Assembly: GCA_030077755.1 (NCBI GenBank)
Contig: JAQJZZ010000013.1
Coordinates: 1,984,001-2,048,000, forward strand
DNA length: 64,000 nucleotides
Direction: 5' to 3'
Origin: Filosporella fistucella
Lineage: Eukaryota; Ascomycota; Leotiomycetes; Helotiales
Below are positions 1 through 12,013 of the stretch, piece by piece. A program made the position numbers and the translations under genes. Below the pieces are notes generated by a model. That model made no database searches. It saw nothing but the letters and a program-made list of their open reading frames with translations, and was not told where the DNA came from. Every line of letters starts with the position of its first letter. The stretch's first letter is position 1.

Positions 1-1088
1 ACCAGGATCCTTATCCGAGGAATAAATGACAGCATGGTCTTCTGGATTTGCATTTGTCTTCAATAATCCGCGCTGCCCATATGTTGATATCGATCTAGAT
101 GCTTTAGAGCCGATACTAATCAAATACAGACTCAAAACAACTTACAAACACGTCGAATAGCCTTTGCCCTCTAAAGTTCTTAAAACCAAAAGCCGACGAA
201 CTTTTGTGAACACACTCTCTCCAAAAGTGTTCTTTGCTTCTTCAGTTGTAACCTGAGTGCCACCCGTGCTCCTCCCGGCAGTACCCCCGCTTGGCTCTGA
301 CCACAAGACCTTGAGAATCTAGATTCATAAGCCGGGATATATGGTGCTGCCAAAAGGTGCTTACCTTTCCTTCTTTAAATTCCTTACTTGAATGTTTCTT
401 GAAGTCTGTTGGAGGTCAAACATTGACGATGATACTGAAGAGGAAGAGAATTTGAGATATAAATCTCACCTTTATCCAACGAGGAGCCCCCTCTCGTATC
501 ATGACGTGTGATTCTCCTCTCAGGTGGATTATATGCTATACGTTTCGACCCCAGACCGCGACTGGAATGTGTTTCTGAAGCTATACATGTGTGATTAGCC
601 TCGCCGGGTCGCATGGGCAATATCACGTGGTAGCGTACCGTCAGTAGAATAATCAACTGCTTTCCCTTTTCCCTTCCCTTTGCCAGAAGGTTGTTGCTGG
701 TTTTTGTCGTAAGAGCCGAGCGTGGCGGCCATCATACCACTTGTGATTTCCCAAGTGCCATCTCCAGATTCCCCGATTGGAGCTAGAGATGCGGAATGAG
801 AATGTCGACGTGAATGTGAATGGGATTGAGAGTGGTAATGTGACTGGGAAGGAGCTTGTGGCTGTGGTTGTGTTTGAAATTGTTGATTGGTATTATCGGC
901 ATAGTTCGTGTAATCGTATTCAAAGTCATCTGCATGTGATCAGCCAGTATTCACTTTGAAAAATTAAAACATAATAGCATCGTACCTGGTGGTGGGAAGC
1001 CAGTACTTCGATAACGTTCCAAACAGTTGTATGCGTTCGACCATCTCCACTCGCTCCAAGGACCTGGGTATGGCGAGTAGCCGGACAT
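1..1088 (-). CDS. DUF6590 domain protein, copy 1 (3' end cut by window edge)
   Basis: Six exons can be joined in frame: 986-1088, 639-929, 470-580, 365-405, 146-309 and 1-94 (all complement), giving 268 residues before the window ends. The ATG at 1088 opens a Trp/Tyr-rich start (MSGYSPYPGPWSEWRW), followed by a Gln/His/Ser-rich low-complexity stretch. From about residue 180 the pattern is that of DUF6590: FKEGKVLWSEPSGG, then VFTKVRRLLVL, then ISTYGQRG and HAVIY. DUF6590 is a domain of filamentous fungi with no known biochemical function. All introns are 51-64 nt with GT-AG ends. It faces the coiled-coil gene at 2233 and is the counterpart of the complete gene at 9441-11119. The domain call is firm; the function is unknown. 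Confidence 0.8.
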
Positions 1089-2232
1089 GTTTGCTCCAAA
1101 AGAATTGCTGATCTCGGAGAGTTGTTATTTCGAAGACTGATGATCAACTAAGATCGGTTTCCGGACGAATATAGCGGGCTCTTTATGCACGAGGGAAATT
1201 TTAAGCCGCAAAAGCGGAATTCCTGCCCTGTGACCGTCAATTTGACCCCTCTTCTGGTGTAATCTCCATGTTTGCTGTAGATAATGGGATAGAAGCTGCA
1301 GAAGATACACAGCGATTGAGATTGATTGGAGGGATTAGACTGGCTGTATGCGAGTTCTGGGATGGATGATTGTGTTGGTGCAGGGTGGCATCGGTTATGC
1401 TGGCATGATAGGCATGTCTGAATGCAGCATGTAGGGATGAGCGGAAGGGGTGGGTGTAATGAAGGTGTGGATGAGTAAGTGTGGGTGTGTGGGAGCAGAT
1501 AGTAATGGGGTCAGAATGAAGGTAATGCATCATGGTCTGGGACAGAGGTAGTATACCTAGAATATGGAAGGTATAGTATATCGAAAGAGTGTACGGAGGT
1601 AACGAGGCGAGACAGGAGACACCACTGGGCAGGTCACGTAGTTAGGTAGTACTACGTACTTGGTAGGCCGGTACTTGTACAGTACAAGTCCTGGGTGGTT
1701 AATCGGAATGGTGGCTGCTCCAGGGGCGTTCGCTGCTTTTACGGGGCCTCGGGGGGGCATACTTAGCAGTCGCGTCCCACTATAACGGGAGGAACCAGCC
1801 GTAATTTAGGGCTTGCACCCGTCCCGAACACACTGGCTAGGGAACGATGATGGACTTTTTCGGAGGTATGAGGTGACTCAGGGTGGGCGCTTCAACAATG
1901 TCACGCTGTCAGGTTCAGCCAGCTTCCCTCCACACAGGGATTCATTTCCCACTTTAGACACCACCGCACCTCCGCACTCCACGTGCCCTGTAGCGCCGTG
2001 CTTGTTCACATACCTGCTGCTCCGTAGTCTTCTGTAGGCTCTCGTCAACTGAGCCTCATCTCCGTCTCAGCCTTGTTCTTTCTTTCACGACCTCACATAA
2101 AGCTTCAACCCACACTGAAATGGTTATAACTTCCTCCACCCCCGCCCCCACAACTTATACAGACATCATAGCTATATACAAATGGTGTGGATCTTCGACC
2201 ATATGATTGATGCAGAGAAGATTCTTCCTTAA
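1089..2232. promoter_or_regulatory. Intergenic region between divergent pair 1
   Basis: This 1.1 kb separates the starts of the DUF6590 gene and the coiled-coil gene and must carry both promoters. No convincing ORF is present. Between 1646 and 1689 lies a cluster of GTAC-containing palindromes, the longest being ACTTGTAC-A-GTACAAGT at 1673-1689. A C-rich pyrimidine tract (about 2132-2156) precedes the plus-strand gene. Confidence 0.45.
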
Positions 2233-4596
2233 ATGGCCTACGTTCGAACAGAGATCGGTCGCGGGTGCCAACATCGTGGCCAGACCCTCCCATCCCCTCG
2301 CCCACCTCAAAGACAATCTTCAAATGTGCAAAGAGGATATCCTGGATCACATTTACTCCAGAGATCGAAGCCACATCAAAGCGCCAAGAGATCAGATGCG
2401 AAAAGGATTGCTATGCAGGATTGTAGTCGAGAAAAGCAGGTGAAAGAGGGGCCCACCACAAACGCAAAAGTTGACCCAAAATCAAACCCGTGGGTTATTG
2501 GTGGACATCTGAAACCGACACAGTCAGAATCTTCTGATGATATACCACTGGACTCAACATTTGCCACAGTAGAGGCATCCAACTCGACACGTGGTCAGTC
2601 TCCTGTTGAGATGATAAGTGTCGACCACGTATCTTCTCGAGCCACAATCGCGCCTGAAGCAAGTTCAGCCACTGAAATGAACCATCTGGACAGCGTGGAC
2701 AGAGTTCTGGGTGACATGGATGCTCATAGAACGTTGTCCCTTATGCGTCGGCCACCAGGTCACGGGCCAGGACCGATAGAAGCAGGTTCGGAGCAAAGTA
2801 TCGAAAATCTTGTGGGTTCTGAACGCCAGACTCATGATTCATTTGACACTTCTGGCTCCTGGAATATTTATCCCAATCTAGAGGATCCGTTCGGCGAGGA
2901 AGCGGACAGACAAGGATTAAAGGTGAAAAAAGACCAACGTTTCGATTTGCGACCACGAAGACTGTCACTCCCACTCGAAGTTGTGGAGAGTTATCACATT
3001 CCCGCACGGTCAATCTCTGAGCAAGACTCATACTCCAAGAATGGCGACGGAAGCACGCTTGGACATTCAATGGCAACGCTGGCCAAATCACATTCGCGGG
3101 ATGAGCCTAGCCATACAGAATCATCTTCAGCGCCTGCAACATATTTAAAGTTAGGGCCACTGGAAAGCAGTCAAGTTTCAAATATATTTGGACCCTCAAT
3201 GAAGTCTCAGGGAATTGATTTTCAGCCGGGCTTGGCTCCAATGACTATGGTGGCGACACCCAAGTTATCTGATGGCGTGGAAAGCTTTTTGATCCCTAAG
3301 GGTGGATCTACGAACGAATTGTGGCTAAAGATTAGAGCGACACAAATATACATTTGGCGGTTGAGGTCGGACCTTCAACACAAACGAAGAGAGCTGAGAG
3401 AGCTGCGAAATCGGAACGCAGCTGCTGACAATCGATATTTTCGCTTTGTGAGGGCGTTTCAACTGGGTATGACTCACCTGAACCAAGACATATCTTCTGA
3501 GCAGGAAACCTTGAAGAAACTATATGAAGAATGCTCTCGAACAAGAGATGAGTACGGTCCACTTGAAGACGATTGCATCACGCTAGAGAATGACCTCGAG
3601 CTCAAAGAGTACGAGTTGCAGACTTTGGAAGCTAAATACGAGAGCAGACCAGCAAATCAGCCAGCAGAGAGAGCAGCTGACCGTATCGTTTCATCAAATT
3701 TGGCTCCCTCCGAATCTTCTTCTGAGAGTGACTCTTCTTCCGAACCTAGTAGGGAATATCACCCCCTAGTAGTTGAATTCATGTCCAAATTGGGAGATGT
3801 GGATATTCTTAAGGAACGCTATGGAGCCCTCATGGACGAGTGGGAGTACTTAGCGGCGGAGAAAACGCGGAGAGCAGTAGTTGGGAGAGACTTGATGGAG
3901 GATGATGAGGAGTGGTTGCGAAAAGCTCCTAAATTAGAAGATGATCTAGTGAACGATATTAAGGCCGCAGAAACCGAAGCTGGGAGCTTGAAGTTACGCT
4001 GTCTTCGGCAAGGGCTGATTGATGATGATGGAGAGCCCCTGGATTTTCACGCAAGAGAAACTATTGCTTTCAAGTACGATCTGGAATCAACCCCTGAGAG
4101 TTCTGTATACTCGAAGTACCCTACTCTTCTTCCGCACTTAGCCAAAGAGCAAATCAAAATTTTCGACCAGACAACGAAAAGAGTTGAAAAGACCGAAGGA
4201 TCAGAAGATCGGGTCAGTCCGTGGCTACTACAGATTATGCGATTGTCTCCTTTGGAAGTGATTCTACTTGCAACTACTTACGAGCTTGTGAATGGGAAAA
4301 AGGCAGAAGGGCAGGAATGGCAAATCTCTGTGCTATTTTTCTGGTACAAAGACGGGAAGTGGAAGCACAAATCAGGACATACAATTACTTCTTCTGGTGA
4401 AATTACAGAGGCACCAAAAATGTCGAAGAATATGAAAAGCCTCAATTATAGAGCGCACGACAACGATTCTCGATTCGTGACTCGTCATGCTTCGAACGCG
4501 CCACTTGGCTCTGACAAAGGGCTTGTATTCGCAAAAAATGGGAATGAGGTTGTAATCCCTTTCCTGGTTCCACGATCATATGCGAAAAGCTTTTGA
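2233..4596 (+). CDS. Coiled-coil protein, copy 1 of duplicated module
   Basis: A single open frame of 787 residues, family not recognised. The first 60 residues are basic and of low quality, so translation may begin at the internal ATG at 2413. Residues about 100-350 are Ser-rich and probably disordered. Residues about 360-480 form a charged coiled coil with the core ECSRTRDEYGPLEDDC. A second coiled coil covers about 510-600. A C-terminal block begins RVSPWLLQ near residue 660 and includes VLFFWYKDGKW. Two of these blocks recur in the gene at 12014-13447 (ECQRVRDLVGPLEQEC; RVSKWILH...VLAFW), so the two are paralogues. No signal peptide or membrane segment is seen. It is head to head with a DUF6590 gene, as is its paralogue. 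Confidence 0.75.
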   Translation: MAYVRTEIGRGCQHRGQTLPSPRPPQRQSSNVQRGYPGSHLLQRSKPHQSAKRSDAKRIAMQDCSREKQVKEGPTTNAKVDPKSNPWVIGGHLKPTQSESSDDIPLDSTFATVEASNSTRGQSPVEMISVDHVSSRATIAPEASSATEMNHLDSVDRVLGDMDAHRTLSLMRRPPGHGPGPIEAGSEQSIENLVGSERQTHDSFDTSGSWNIYPNLEDPFGEEADRQGLKVKKDQRFDLRPRRLSLPLEVVESYHIPARSISEQDSYSKNGDGSTLGHSMATLAKSHSRDEPSHTESSSAPATYLKLGPLESSQVSNIFGPSMKSQGIDFQPGLAPMTMVATPKLSDGVESFLIPKGGSTNELWLKIRATQIYIWRLRSDLQHKRRELRELRNRNAAADNRYFRFVRAFQLGMTHLNQDISSEQETLKKLYEECSRTRDEYGPLEDDCITLENDLELKEYELQTLEAKYESRPANQPAERAADRIVSSNLAPSESSSESDSSSEPSREYHPLVVEFMSKLGDVDILKERYGALMDEWEYLAAEKTRRAVVGRDLMEDDEEWLRKAPKLEDDLVNDIKAAETEAGSLKLRCLRQGLIDDDGEPLDFHARETIAFKYDLESTPESSVYSKYPTLLPHLAKEQIKIFDQTTKRVEKTEGSEDRVSPWLLQIMRLSPLEVILLATTYELVNGKKAEGQEWQISVLFFWYKDGKWKHKSGHTITSSGEITEAPKMSKNMKSLNYRAHDNDSRFVTRHASNAPLGSDKGLVFAKNGNEVVIPFLVPRSYAKSF

Positions 4597-5538
4597 ATTG
4601 TGCCAGGAGCGATGAGTCAGCTTTCAATTGAAAATAATCAGCGTCCGCGAGACGCGAAATGGTTCTTTTCAAGCCCAGTTTGACGAATGTTGACCATTAT
4701 AGGCAGCCGCCTATTCTACAACCACAAAAGTTCACTTTCGTTTTCGAAACGTATGCCGAGATTTAGAAATTAGCAAATCTTCGTCTCAGACATCACAAGC
4801 TCAAGGCGCTCCTGAGTATTGCACGATTTCACATTTGGCACAAGCTTCACATGACGAGGTCGAAAGGCCATTCTAGTCGACAAGCATTAAGCAGCTTCCT
4901 GCGAGAACACCTATTTTCATCTCTGGTATCATTTTACATTTCACCAGAGAACAGAATGTTACATTCCATAGGATTACTGGTACTAATGAACCTATTCAAT
5001 CATTGTATTTCTTTTGTCACACTCTTCATATTCTATTTTGTGGATCAACAGTACACGGAACTGCGAGTCTTCTCACGCCAACAATAAATAACCACCCCCA
5101 AAAAACTATCCCCTAACCGTGGAAAACAGCACACGAGTTGGATATCATTACTTGATACGCTTCTCAGGAGTACTGGTTGCCTTCAATTTATTATACCCTG
5201 GATGCGATGTTCTTGTTTCTGCACTTCGACCAAGTTTGTTCTCTTTCGATATGTGTGTTTTTAACTCAATTTGAGGATGTGGGGCTTGCGAAGTATACGG
5301 GGCGTATAGAATAGAACTCTCAACGTCTTGGTACCAAATTGGAGTCTGGGAAATTGTCTGTAGGGTACTTGGCTTTGGATTATGTTAACTGACAGCTGGC
5401 TGTTCTTTCGGTTGAAACTTTCTGTTGTGTTCAGTTCGTGTTTTTCAAGGCACTTCCTGGTTGTCGGTTCTTACATTAATATGTACCACGGAGGCATTTT
5501 GTATTACTATGTTTATGTACATGTGTTATTTACCGCAA

Positions 5539-5727
5539 TTTTTTTTTTTTTTTTTTTTTTGCATCTTCTGGATTGTAGAACTATTTCCTTCTCCTTTCCC
5601 TAAACCACGATATTCCTTAATTTTTTCTCATCCAAAATCTCTACTGCCTTCCCGTCTCACCACCCCATATCATAAACAAAGGAGCCTAAAAGATCGGTAG
5701 CTCCCTACAAAAAAAAAAAAAAAAAAA
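5539..5727. repeat. Poly-T and poly-A runs in inverted arrangement
   Basis: A run of 22 T (5539-5560) is followed 148 bp later by a run of 19 A (5709-5727). On one strand these could pair as a stem. They may be slippage-prone tracts or remnants of retroelement tails; nothing between them codes. Confidence 0.8.
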
Positions 5728-7097
5728 CCTAACCTGAGGCATTCTCGACAAAAGGCGAATTTGCGAAAAAGTAGGCAAATGTTCTAAGAGCATTAGGCAG
5801 CCAAGCTTTCTTACGACTACGCCCAGCAGTAGTTGCGCTTTAATTCAGGATTTAATCACGCCCCCACAAGCCAAGGCTGTGGTTCATGATGTGCCGTTCG
5901 GCATTCTTGTATGTCCGGTTTTTGGATAACAGTTACAACTTTGTATTATTCATTTAGAAAAACTAATCGTTATATTATCTACACCAAAAATTCCTTCTCT
6001 TCCACAAGGATCATGGTCTCTAGGACTGCCATTTCAGATCGTGCTACTACGTAGTATCCTCGGAATGGTGAGATTCACACAATGACTCCTCCGGAAAAAT
6101 CTAATTTCCGAAAGGAATTCGGCATATACAACTCGCATGTACGAAAATAGACGAAGACTTATGAGGTTTGACTCAGCTTGTGTAAGCAATCAGACCGGGG
6201 GGCGCAGGAGAGGGATTTAAAAGCAGCTTTGGTTGATTGGAATTATGTGTGGTATAGTTGTAGGTACTAGAGTACGTGAGTAAACTTGTGGCATTCTGGT
6301 TCCATACGCGCCAAGCCATATCTTAATAGAATAGCAAAAGTACAAAATACAACAACAGATGTTTCCATTCCGACACATATTATATGATGCCCCGCTTTCC
6401 GCCACACCCCTCCTTCCTTCCGACCCGATTCCGCACCCGAAAACTCTAATTTTCAAACCCACAATTCCCTTGCATGATATCTGGGGTAAAACGATATATC
6501 ACATCTAACTCTGTGCGTTACAACCTCCTTGCATACGCACGTATTGATTGAACTCGCTTGGCGGTGGGACTTGAGAAAATCAGAATTTTGGCGAGTGAAG
6601 CGAATATGTATACGCCCAGATTAACGACTAAGGGGAACGGGTGATGGGAAGGGATGGGATTTATATGATAGTTGGAGGCCGAGATACAGATGGAATCAAA
6701 TGATTTGTGATGTTTTACCACTAAAATAAATCTTGAACATGAGATTACAAAATCCAAAATTGAAAATATCTCGGGACGAAGATTCCCCCTTCTCCCCCTC
6801 CTTGTACTCATCCATCCAACCCCTTCAAACATTTCACTCTCTTCAACCTCACCGATCTCTCAAAGAAGAGTGTGCCATATCCGCATTACAAGGTCAAGGT
6901 TCCCACAATCGGTGTGCATATGCAAAGACATTCACATTCGGGCGTACATTGACATGAGGCTGAAAAAAAAGAAAAGTCATGATGTAGTGTACATAGACTT
7001 TTTAAGGAAATTATTGGTTGGTGCGATGGCTTTGTGGTTTGTGTGGGTAGAAGGAAGCAATGTGATGTGATGAGAGTATATGAGAGGATGGGAGGAT

Positions 7098-7416
7098 GAA
7101 GAAGCAGCGGTGAGGCTGCTCAAGGCGGTCAATCGAAGACTTCTTTGTGAGTATAGATGGGAGAGAGGTTGATTGGGAGTAGTTAGTATTAGTGGCTCTA
7201 TGGGTGTGATGGGTGGAGTTGTTGATTGGAGTATATTTATACTGATTGTGGAAAGAAGAAAGCAGCAGAGAGGCAAACTTAAGGCGGTGAATTTTTTTGA
7301 TTGAGATTATCCAGACTAGCAGATGTTTGCCCATAACGGGCGTGCTTGTCGGTAAGGGATGGCTGCAATGACTATGACTTGAAGAAAGCGGCGGCGAGGC
7401 AACTTAGGAGCGGTGA
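7098..7416. repeat. Three degenerate copies of a ~35-bp motif
   Basis: Related purine-rich stretches start at 7098, 7254 and 7381. Each runs from a GAAGAA-type block through AGCAGC/GGCGGC to GAGGC and ends near AAGGCGGT or GGAGCGGT. Spacings are about 157 and 127 bp, which suggests decayed tandem repeats. No ORF explains them. Confidence 0.5.
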
Positions 7417-9440
7417 CTTGGTGTTTCTTGTGATTATAACAGGGAGAGCTTCTGTGTGGTAATTTCTAGCCTGGTGGATTTTGGACCCGTGACGGGTGTA
7501 TGTGGTGTTTGGAGAGGTAAATTGAACATGGTTATTGTGAAGATTATTTATGATGATAATTATAGTGATTGTGAAAAAAAGACACTGGAGAGAAGGGCAA
7601 AGAAAGTTATGGATGTGGTTGTGAGTGTAAACTTGGGACATACGGGAGAGGTTGTAGACATGTAAGAAATATAATTAGTATTGGCAAACATACTATTCAT
7701 ATCAGAATTCGCCGTAATTATTTAGTTTTTTCTATTTAGGAGGATGGTATTACTTAAAAATTATGCAATAGACCTTTAACTTTCTGTAGAAAAGCTTGGG
7801 TTTTCGGAGTTGTCCTTCGAGTTCAAAGCAGGAGAATAGTAATCCGTATAATTGTTAAGCATAACTATTTAGTCCAAGTTAGATAGATGCATTTCAATTC
7901 CTCATCTTAAATGCCCTCGTTCACTCAACAAATCAGCATTTATCTCACGTAGTCCAACCCTTTCACAGACCAACATCTAAGACCCGAACCCATTCGCCCT
8001 TGATACGAGCAACAATTCCCAACTCACCTATCAACCCACCGACACTACCCCTTCGCCCGACACCATTGGCTCCTTCAGCTCCTATCATACGCGTCCTTCA
8101 AAAACGGCTTCAAAGCAGCGTCCTTAACATTGGCAATAAGATCCAGTTAGGCGATTGTTGCGTCAAGAACGTGAGATTCGGTATTAGGCTGAGCTGACAC
8201 TCAAGACCCGAAATTAAGAAACGTGCATTTCTTCAGCGGCAGTGAGCTGATGTCTTTCGCATGCATTTTGTGGACTCGGTATGGGAATTGGGAATTGGGA
8301 TCGCGGGAAGGTGGTTGGATGTGGTGGTTTTGAGAACGTGGTGTGCGTTTTATTGGGGTTTCAGAGACTCCGGAGTCATGGGATTTTGGACGTGTGGTGA
8401 CTATTTGTGTATCTATTTCCGTTTTTTTCTGACTGGAGGCTGAGAATTATGGTTTGATCTTACCAGAATTGGCTGGATTAAGAAGGCGTATTGGTTGTCG
8501 TTGCTTTATTTGGACTCGTATGGCGGCCATTGATTCGTGTCGGGCCGCGAGAAAAGGGGGGTTTCGGGAGACAATCAAAAAGAGGCAGCTGGATATGGAA
8601 ATTTCTAGCGAATGAGACTTCGTGGGAGTCGAATGTGATGCGCATCAGCCACTTGGGTATCTGAGCCTTGATATTGCTGCCGCTTGAGAAATTGGCGGGT
8701 GGTTCTTGCGAGTACCGAGACGTGGCTGATTGCAGCACGTTGTTCATTGCAACGATAATGGGGGATTAGGCATCGTGCATTGTCTTTTGGGGCTTTTGGA
8801 AGACATTGGTTAGAAATTGGGTATCGATGTGGCATGCATGATTTTAGCATTAATATCATTGGCCGGAATGCTGGAAAAGAAAGCGAGTACGAGATTGGCT
8901 TAAATATATATTGATTCGGAAAGAACATCTGCATATAACTGATCGACAATAGTTGAAGTAATGAATGAAAAGTGGGGATTACAGCAGATAGATAATGGAA
9001 TCGAAGCCACAACAACGCTTTTAAGTATAGTGTTGGTGTACCAAAATGCTACTAGGTTATCTGCCCTCGCAATATATGAACAGCAACGGGCATGTTGTGA
9101 TAGCCCAAAACGTATAGAAATATCCTTTTGTGCCATAAACACAGTCTGTAGGGAAATCAATCGGAGAGTAAGAAACAAGGGAATAATCAGGTCCACATGT
9201 GCTTCCATTCCCAAACCCCCTTGAAACGTATACACACTTGAGAGCGGAAGCCGCCTCCCAATACGAAAGCGGAAGTACCATACCACATAGACCCTTTTTA
9301 TGAAGATACCTCATCGGCCGCAGAGTGTTACATGACTGGAACATGCAGTGGTTGCTCACATATATCCACCAAGGACACCAACCAGCGGCGCCAACATATA
9401 AACAAAATAGAATCGCGCCTGAAGCGTTGTCGGAAACTAG

Positions 9441-11119
9441 CTACTTTGGATTTTTGTCATGCTTCTTCTTCTTGTCTGGTCTGGAACCCGAGGGCCTTCC
9501 TTTCTTGTGGTGGGGTGAGCGATGGGCAGGACGGGCTGGTGGCGGAGCGTCGTCCGCCGACCTCAGCGGGGAATTGTATGTTAGCGACGGAATTGAGTTT
9601 CGGCTGACCATGCCCAAACTCAGAACACGGCAGTTCATTTCCACCGTGTATAGCTTCGTATAATGAAGTCTAGACGCGACATGAAGTTCATCACCTTCGT
9701 CATCTCTGTCAACCTTGATAGGATCTCTGGTCAACCATTCGCCGCTGAGAAGCGAGGGAGGATAGTCATCCGTATATATGAGCGCGTGGTCCTGAGGGTC
9801 GGGAAGATTGGGTTTGAGAGTTCCCTGTCCTCCGTAGGTATGGACAGCTCTGTCCACGAAAGTAATTAGTGAATATATAACCAAGCGGACTCAAGAGTAC
9901 CCACATGCATATCACATTGCCCCAGTTCTTTTTGAGAACGACAAAATGTCTGATATAGCTCGCAGCTGTTTCCCCGTATGCTACTTCGGATAAATGAGTA
10001 TTGGGCTTCATATGCTGATTGCCACTTCCAGCTGGTTCTGTCCCTGATGATCATGAGTCGCATTAGCACAGTCCTGAAGAGCAAGCCACGATTTCGAGTT
10101 CAAATTGACTCAAATAATGCACCAATACGCGGTGCGTGAATCCTGGCTGGCTCACAATGGAAAGAAGTCATAATTACAAAGCATCTTGAAAACTCGTCCA
10201 AATTGCCAGAAGACATTCCAATTTGCTGGTTCAATCTCCTTGTATCCTTTGTAAGTTAGTACAAAGTGCAGCAGGAAGGTAAATGCAAACTTGCTTGGGT
10301 CTAGCTGTTCATAAGACTTGCTATCCTCCTCCCGAGTGAAGTGCCTTGTGATCGATAGTTGCTGCACATCGTGTCCGTCGTAAGTATCTTCGTACGCATT
10401 AGCATTCAAACAAACATATGTTTGAAGTTGCTACCTTGGGGGTAATTTCCTTTGGGCTGACTCTGGCCTCCAACATTCAATCTACTGAAGTCGTGGGCAA
10501 TATTCTGAACGTTGGTACCAGCCAGCCCCAAGGTAGAAGTAAGAGATTGAGGGGCTGTGGGGCCTTGGTACAAGCTACTTGTCCTCTGGTTCCAGGGAAG
10601 GGTGGAGGGTGGAGAAGAGCGTTGGAACTGTTGATTGTTGTAAGCTGGGTCGAGGTTTGAATTGTTATATGAGGTTGTCGTCGGATTAAACTTTCCGTAG
10701 AGTATATTGGGCTGCCCGCCAGAGTTGTATTCGAGTGCAGAAGGATGGTGTTGATAATGGCTGCCATGCTCAGCAGATGTCGAACCGACGGTTCCGGGTC
10801 GGCCCGTAGCATCCGGATCGGGATCAACTTCGGCTGGATTTGTATATTGGTTGAGTGGAAATTGATTGTAGGGGCCAGAATTGCTGGAATTAGAAATATT
10901 ACTTTGGTGTCCAGGATGCCCCGGGTTCAGGAGGTTAGGGACGTATCGTGGCCGCTGGTCAATCTCGGCCAACTCATTTTCTGAAGCATATCTCCACTCG
11001 TCCTGGCCATCTAAGCCGGTGCGGGCAGAAGCATAAAAGCCCCTTTCATCCCATTCCCATGGAGTCCAGTGTGTCTCCCTTTCTTTCCCCTTCCGGGATG
11101 ATTGGCCGTTGGGGGACAT
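9441..11119 (-). CDS. DUF6590 domain protein, copy 2 (complete)
   Basis: Four exons (complement 10435-11119, 10178-10387, 9905-10043, 9441-9849) join in frame to 480 residues. The N-terminus is Trp-rich and basic (HWTPWEWDERGFYASARTG), followed by an Asn/Gln/Ser/Pro-rich region of about 200 residues. The DUF6590 domain then follows: LDPSK, FGRVFKMLWTEPAGSG, SYIRHFVVL, HTYGGQGTLKPN, HALIYTDD, LYTVEMNCRV. The tail is Lys/Arg/Pro-rich and could act as a nuclear localisation signal. The WTEPAG motif is split by the 134-nt intron 10044-10177, which places that acceptor confidently. No catalytic role is established for the family. It diverges from the coiled-coil gene at 12014. Confidence 0.85.
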
Positions 11120-12013
11120 TTGGGAGTCAAAGTAATGGAAAGTCAGGTCTAAATGCTTCCAGGTTCGACACCTTGTGGTAGGGCATCACTGCTTCTTCCC
11201 CAGGTGCAATGGCAGCACCGCCATTTATATTGCTTGCTCAAGCCAAGATTACTCCACATTCTGAGTGGAATCCGCAGAGCCTCAATGGCTTGCTTGGGCC
11301 TATTGACTGATTAGGCACAATTCACACTGCATGTGGTCAGTTGTCATGATACAGAGGGATATATGGTGCAACCCGGCCGGGATCCAAATCGACAACAAAC
11401 TAGTTGGGATGGTATTGGGCTGACTTCCACGTAACATGCAGCTTTTTCGATGATGGCTGCATCGGAAAATCAAGTACGGTAACTCTTGCATCTCCACCGT
11501 CTTTCTTGTTGGTTGAATCGAAGGTGATGTTTGTGGCCGAGGCCAGGATGCGTGGTATCCTTGATGCCACACGTTATGGCACAGTCCACTTCCACACGAA
11601 GAGGTGGGCTGACTATCGCCGCTTTACAAAAGATTGTGTTTGCCTGACAGACGCGAAGGGTGTGTGTGCTTCCTCGTGTCTCAGCCGAGCGGCTCATGTT
11701 GGCTCATTCCGGATGGTAATCTCCCTTGAGAATTATTCCTTAACATTGCGAAATCGACAGAAGTTGAGTGAGAGTCTGGTAGTCACTCCTTATAACATTG
11801 TATCATCTTCAGATAAATGAAAACAAGATTCCGATATTGCTCAATACCGCGCCATCTTGATGGAGGTCGTCCGATTTGTAGGTGCTCCCTCAGCCTCAGA
11901 TTGTAAAGAACGGCTGCATTTGAGTTTTAGCTCACTGACTACGATATGAATGCTTAGCTGTCCATGAAATCTCAACAGCTGTCTTTGATGCCTCATCTTT
12001 GTCGTGATACTCC
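11120..12013. promoter_or_regulatory. Intergenic region between divergent pair 2
   Basis: About 0.9 kb between the starts of the second DUF6590 gene and its coiled-coil partner. An open frame of 138 codons at 11404-11820 has no recognisable domain and is not called. The GTAC palindrome cluster of the first module's promoter is not repeated here. Confidence 0.4.

Larger units (their letters stand above)
4597..9440. other. Gene-poor spacer between the two duplicated modules
   Basis: Only short ORFs without recognisable domains or exon structure are found here. Landmarks are a run of 22 T at 5539-5560, a run of 19 A at 5709-5727, a 12-bp palindrome TACTACGTAGTA at 6045-6056, and three degenerate copies of a purine-rich motif between 7098 and 7416. 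No intact transposon ORF or terminal repeat was recognised. Confidence 0.5.

Noticed and set aside
8605..9359. Overlapping minus-strand ORFs of 100-136 codons
   Set aside because: Mutually overlapping in different frames, composition unlike coding neighbours, no domain or intron support.
10243..10286. Possible 44-nt intron with TACTAAC in the second DUF6590 gene
   Set aside because: Removing it breaks the frame into the GRVFKMLW motif; reading through keeps the frame.
11404..11820. 138-codon ORF on the plus strand in the divergent promoter of module 2
   Set aside because: No domain, no splice context, and it lies inside the region that must hold two promoters.
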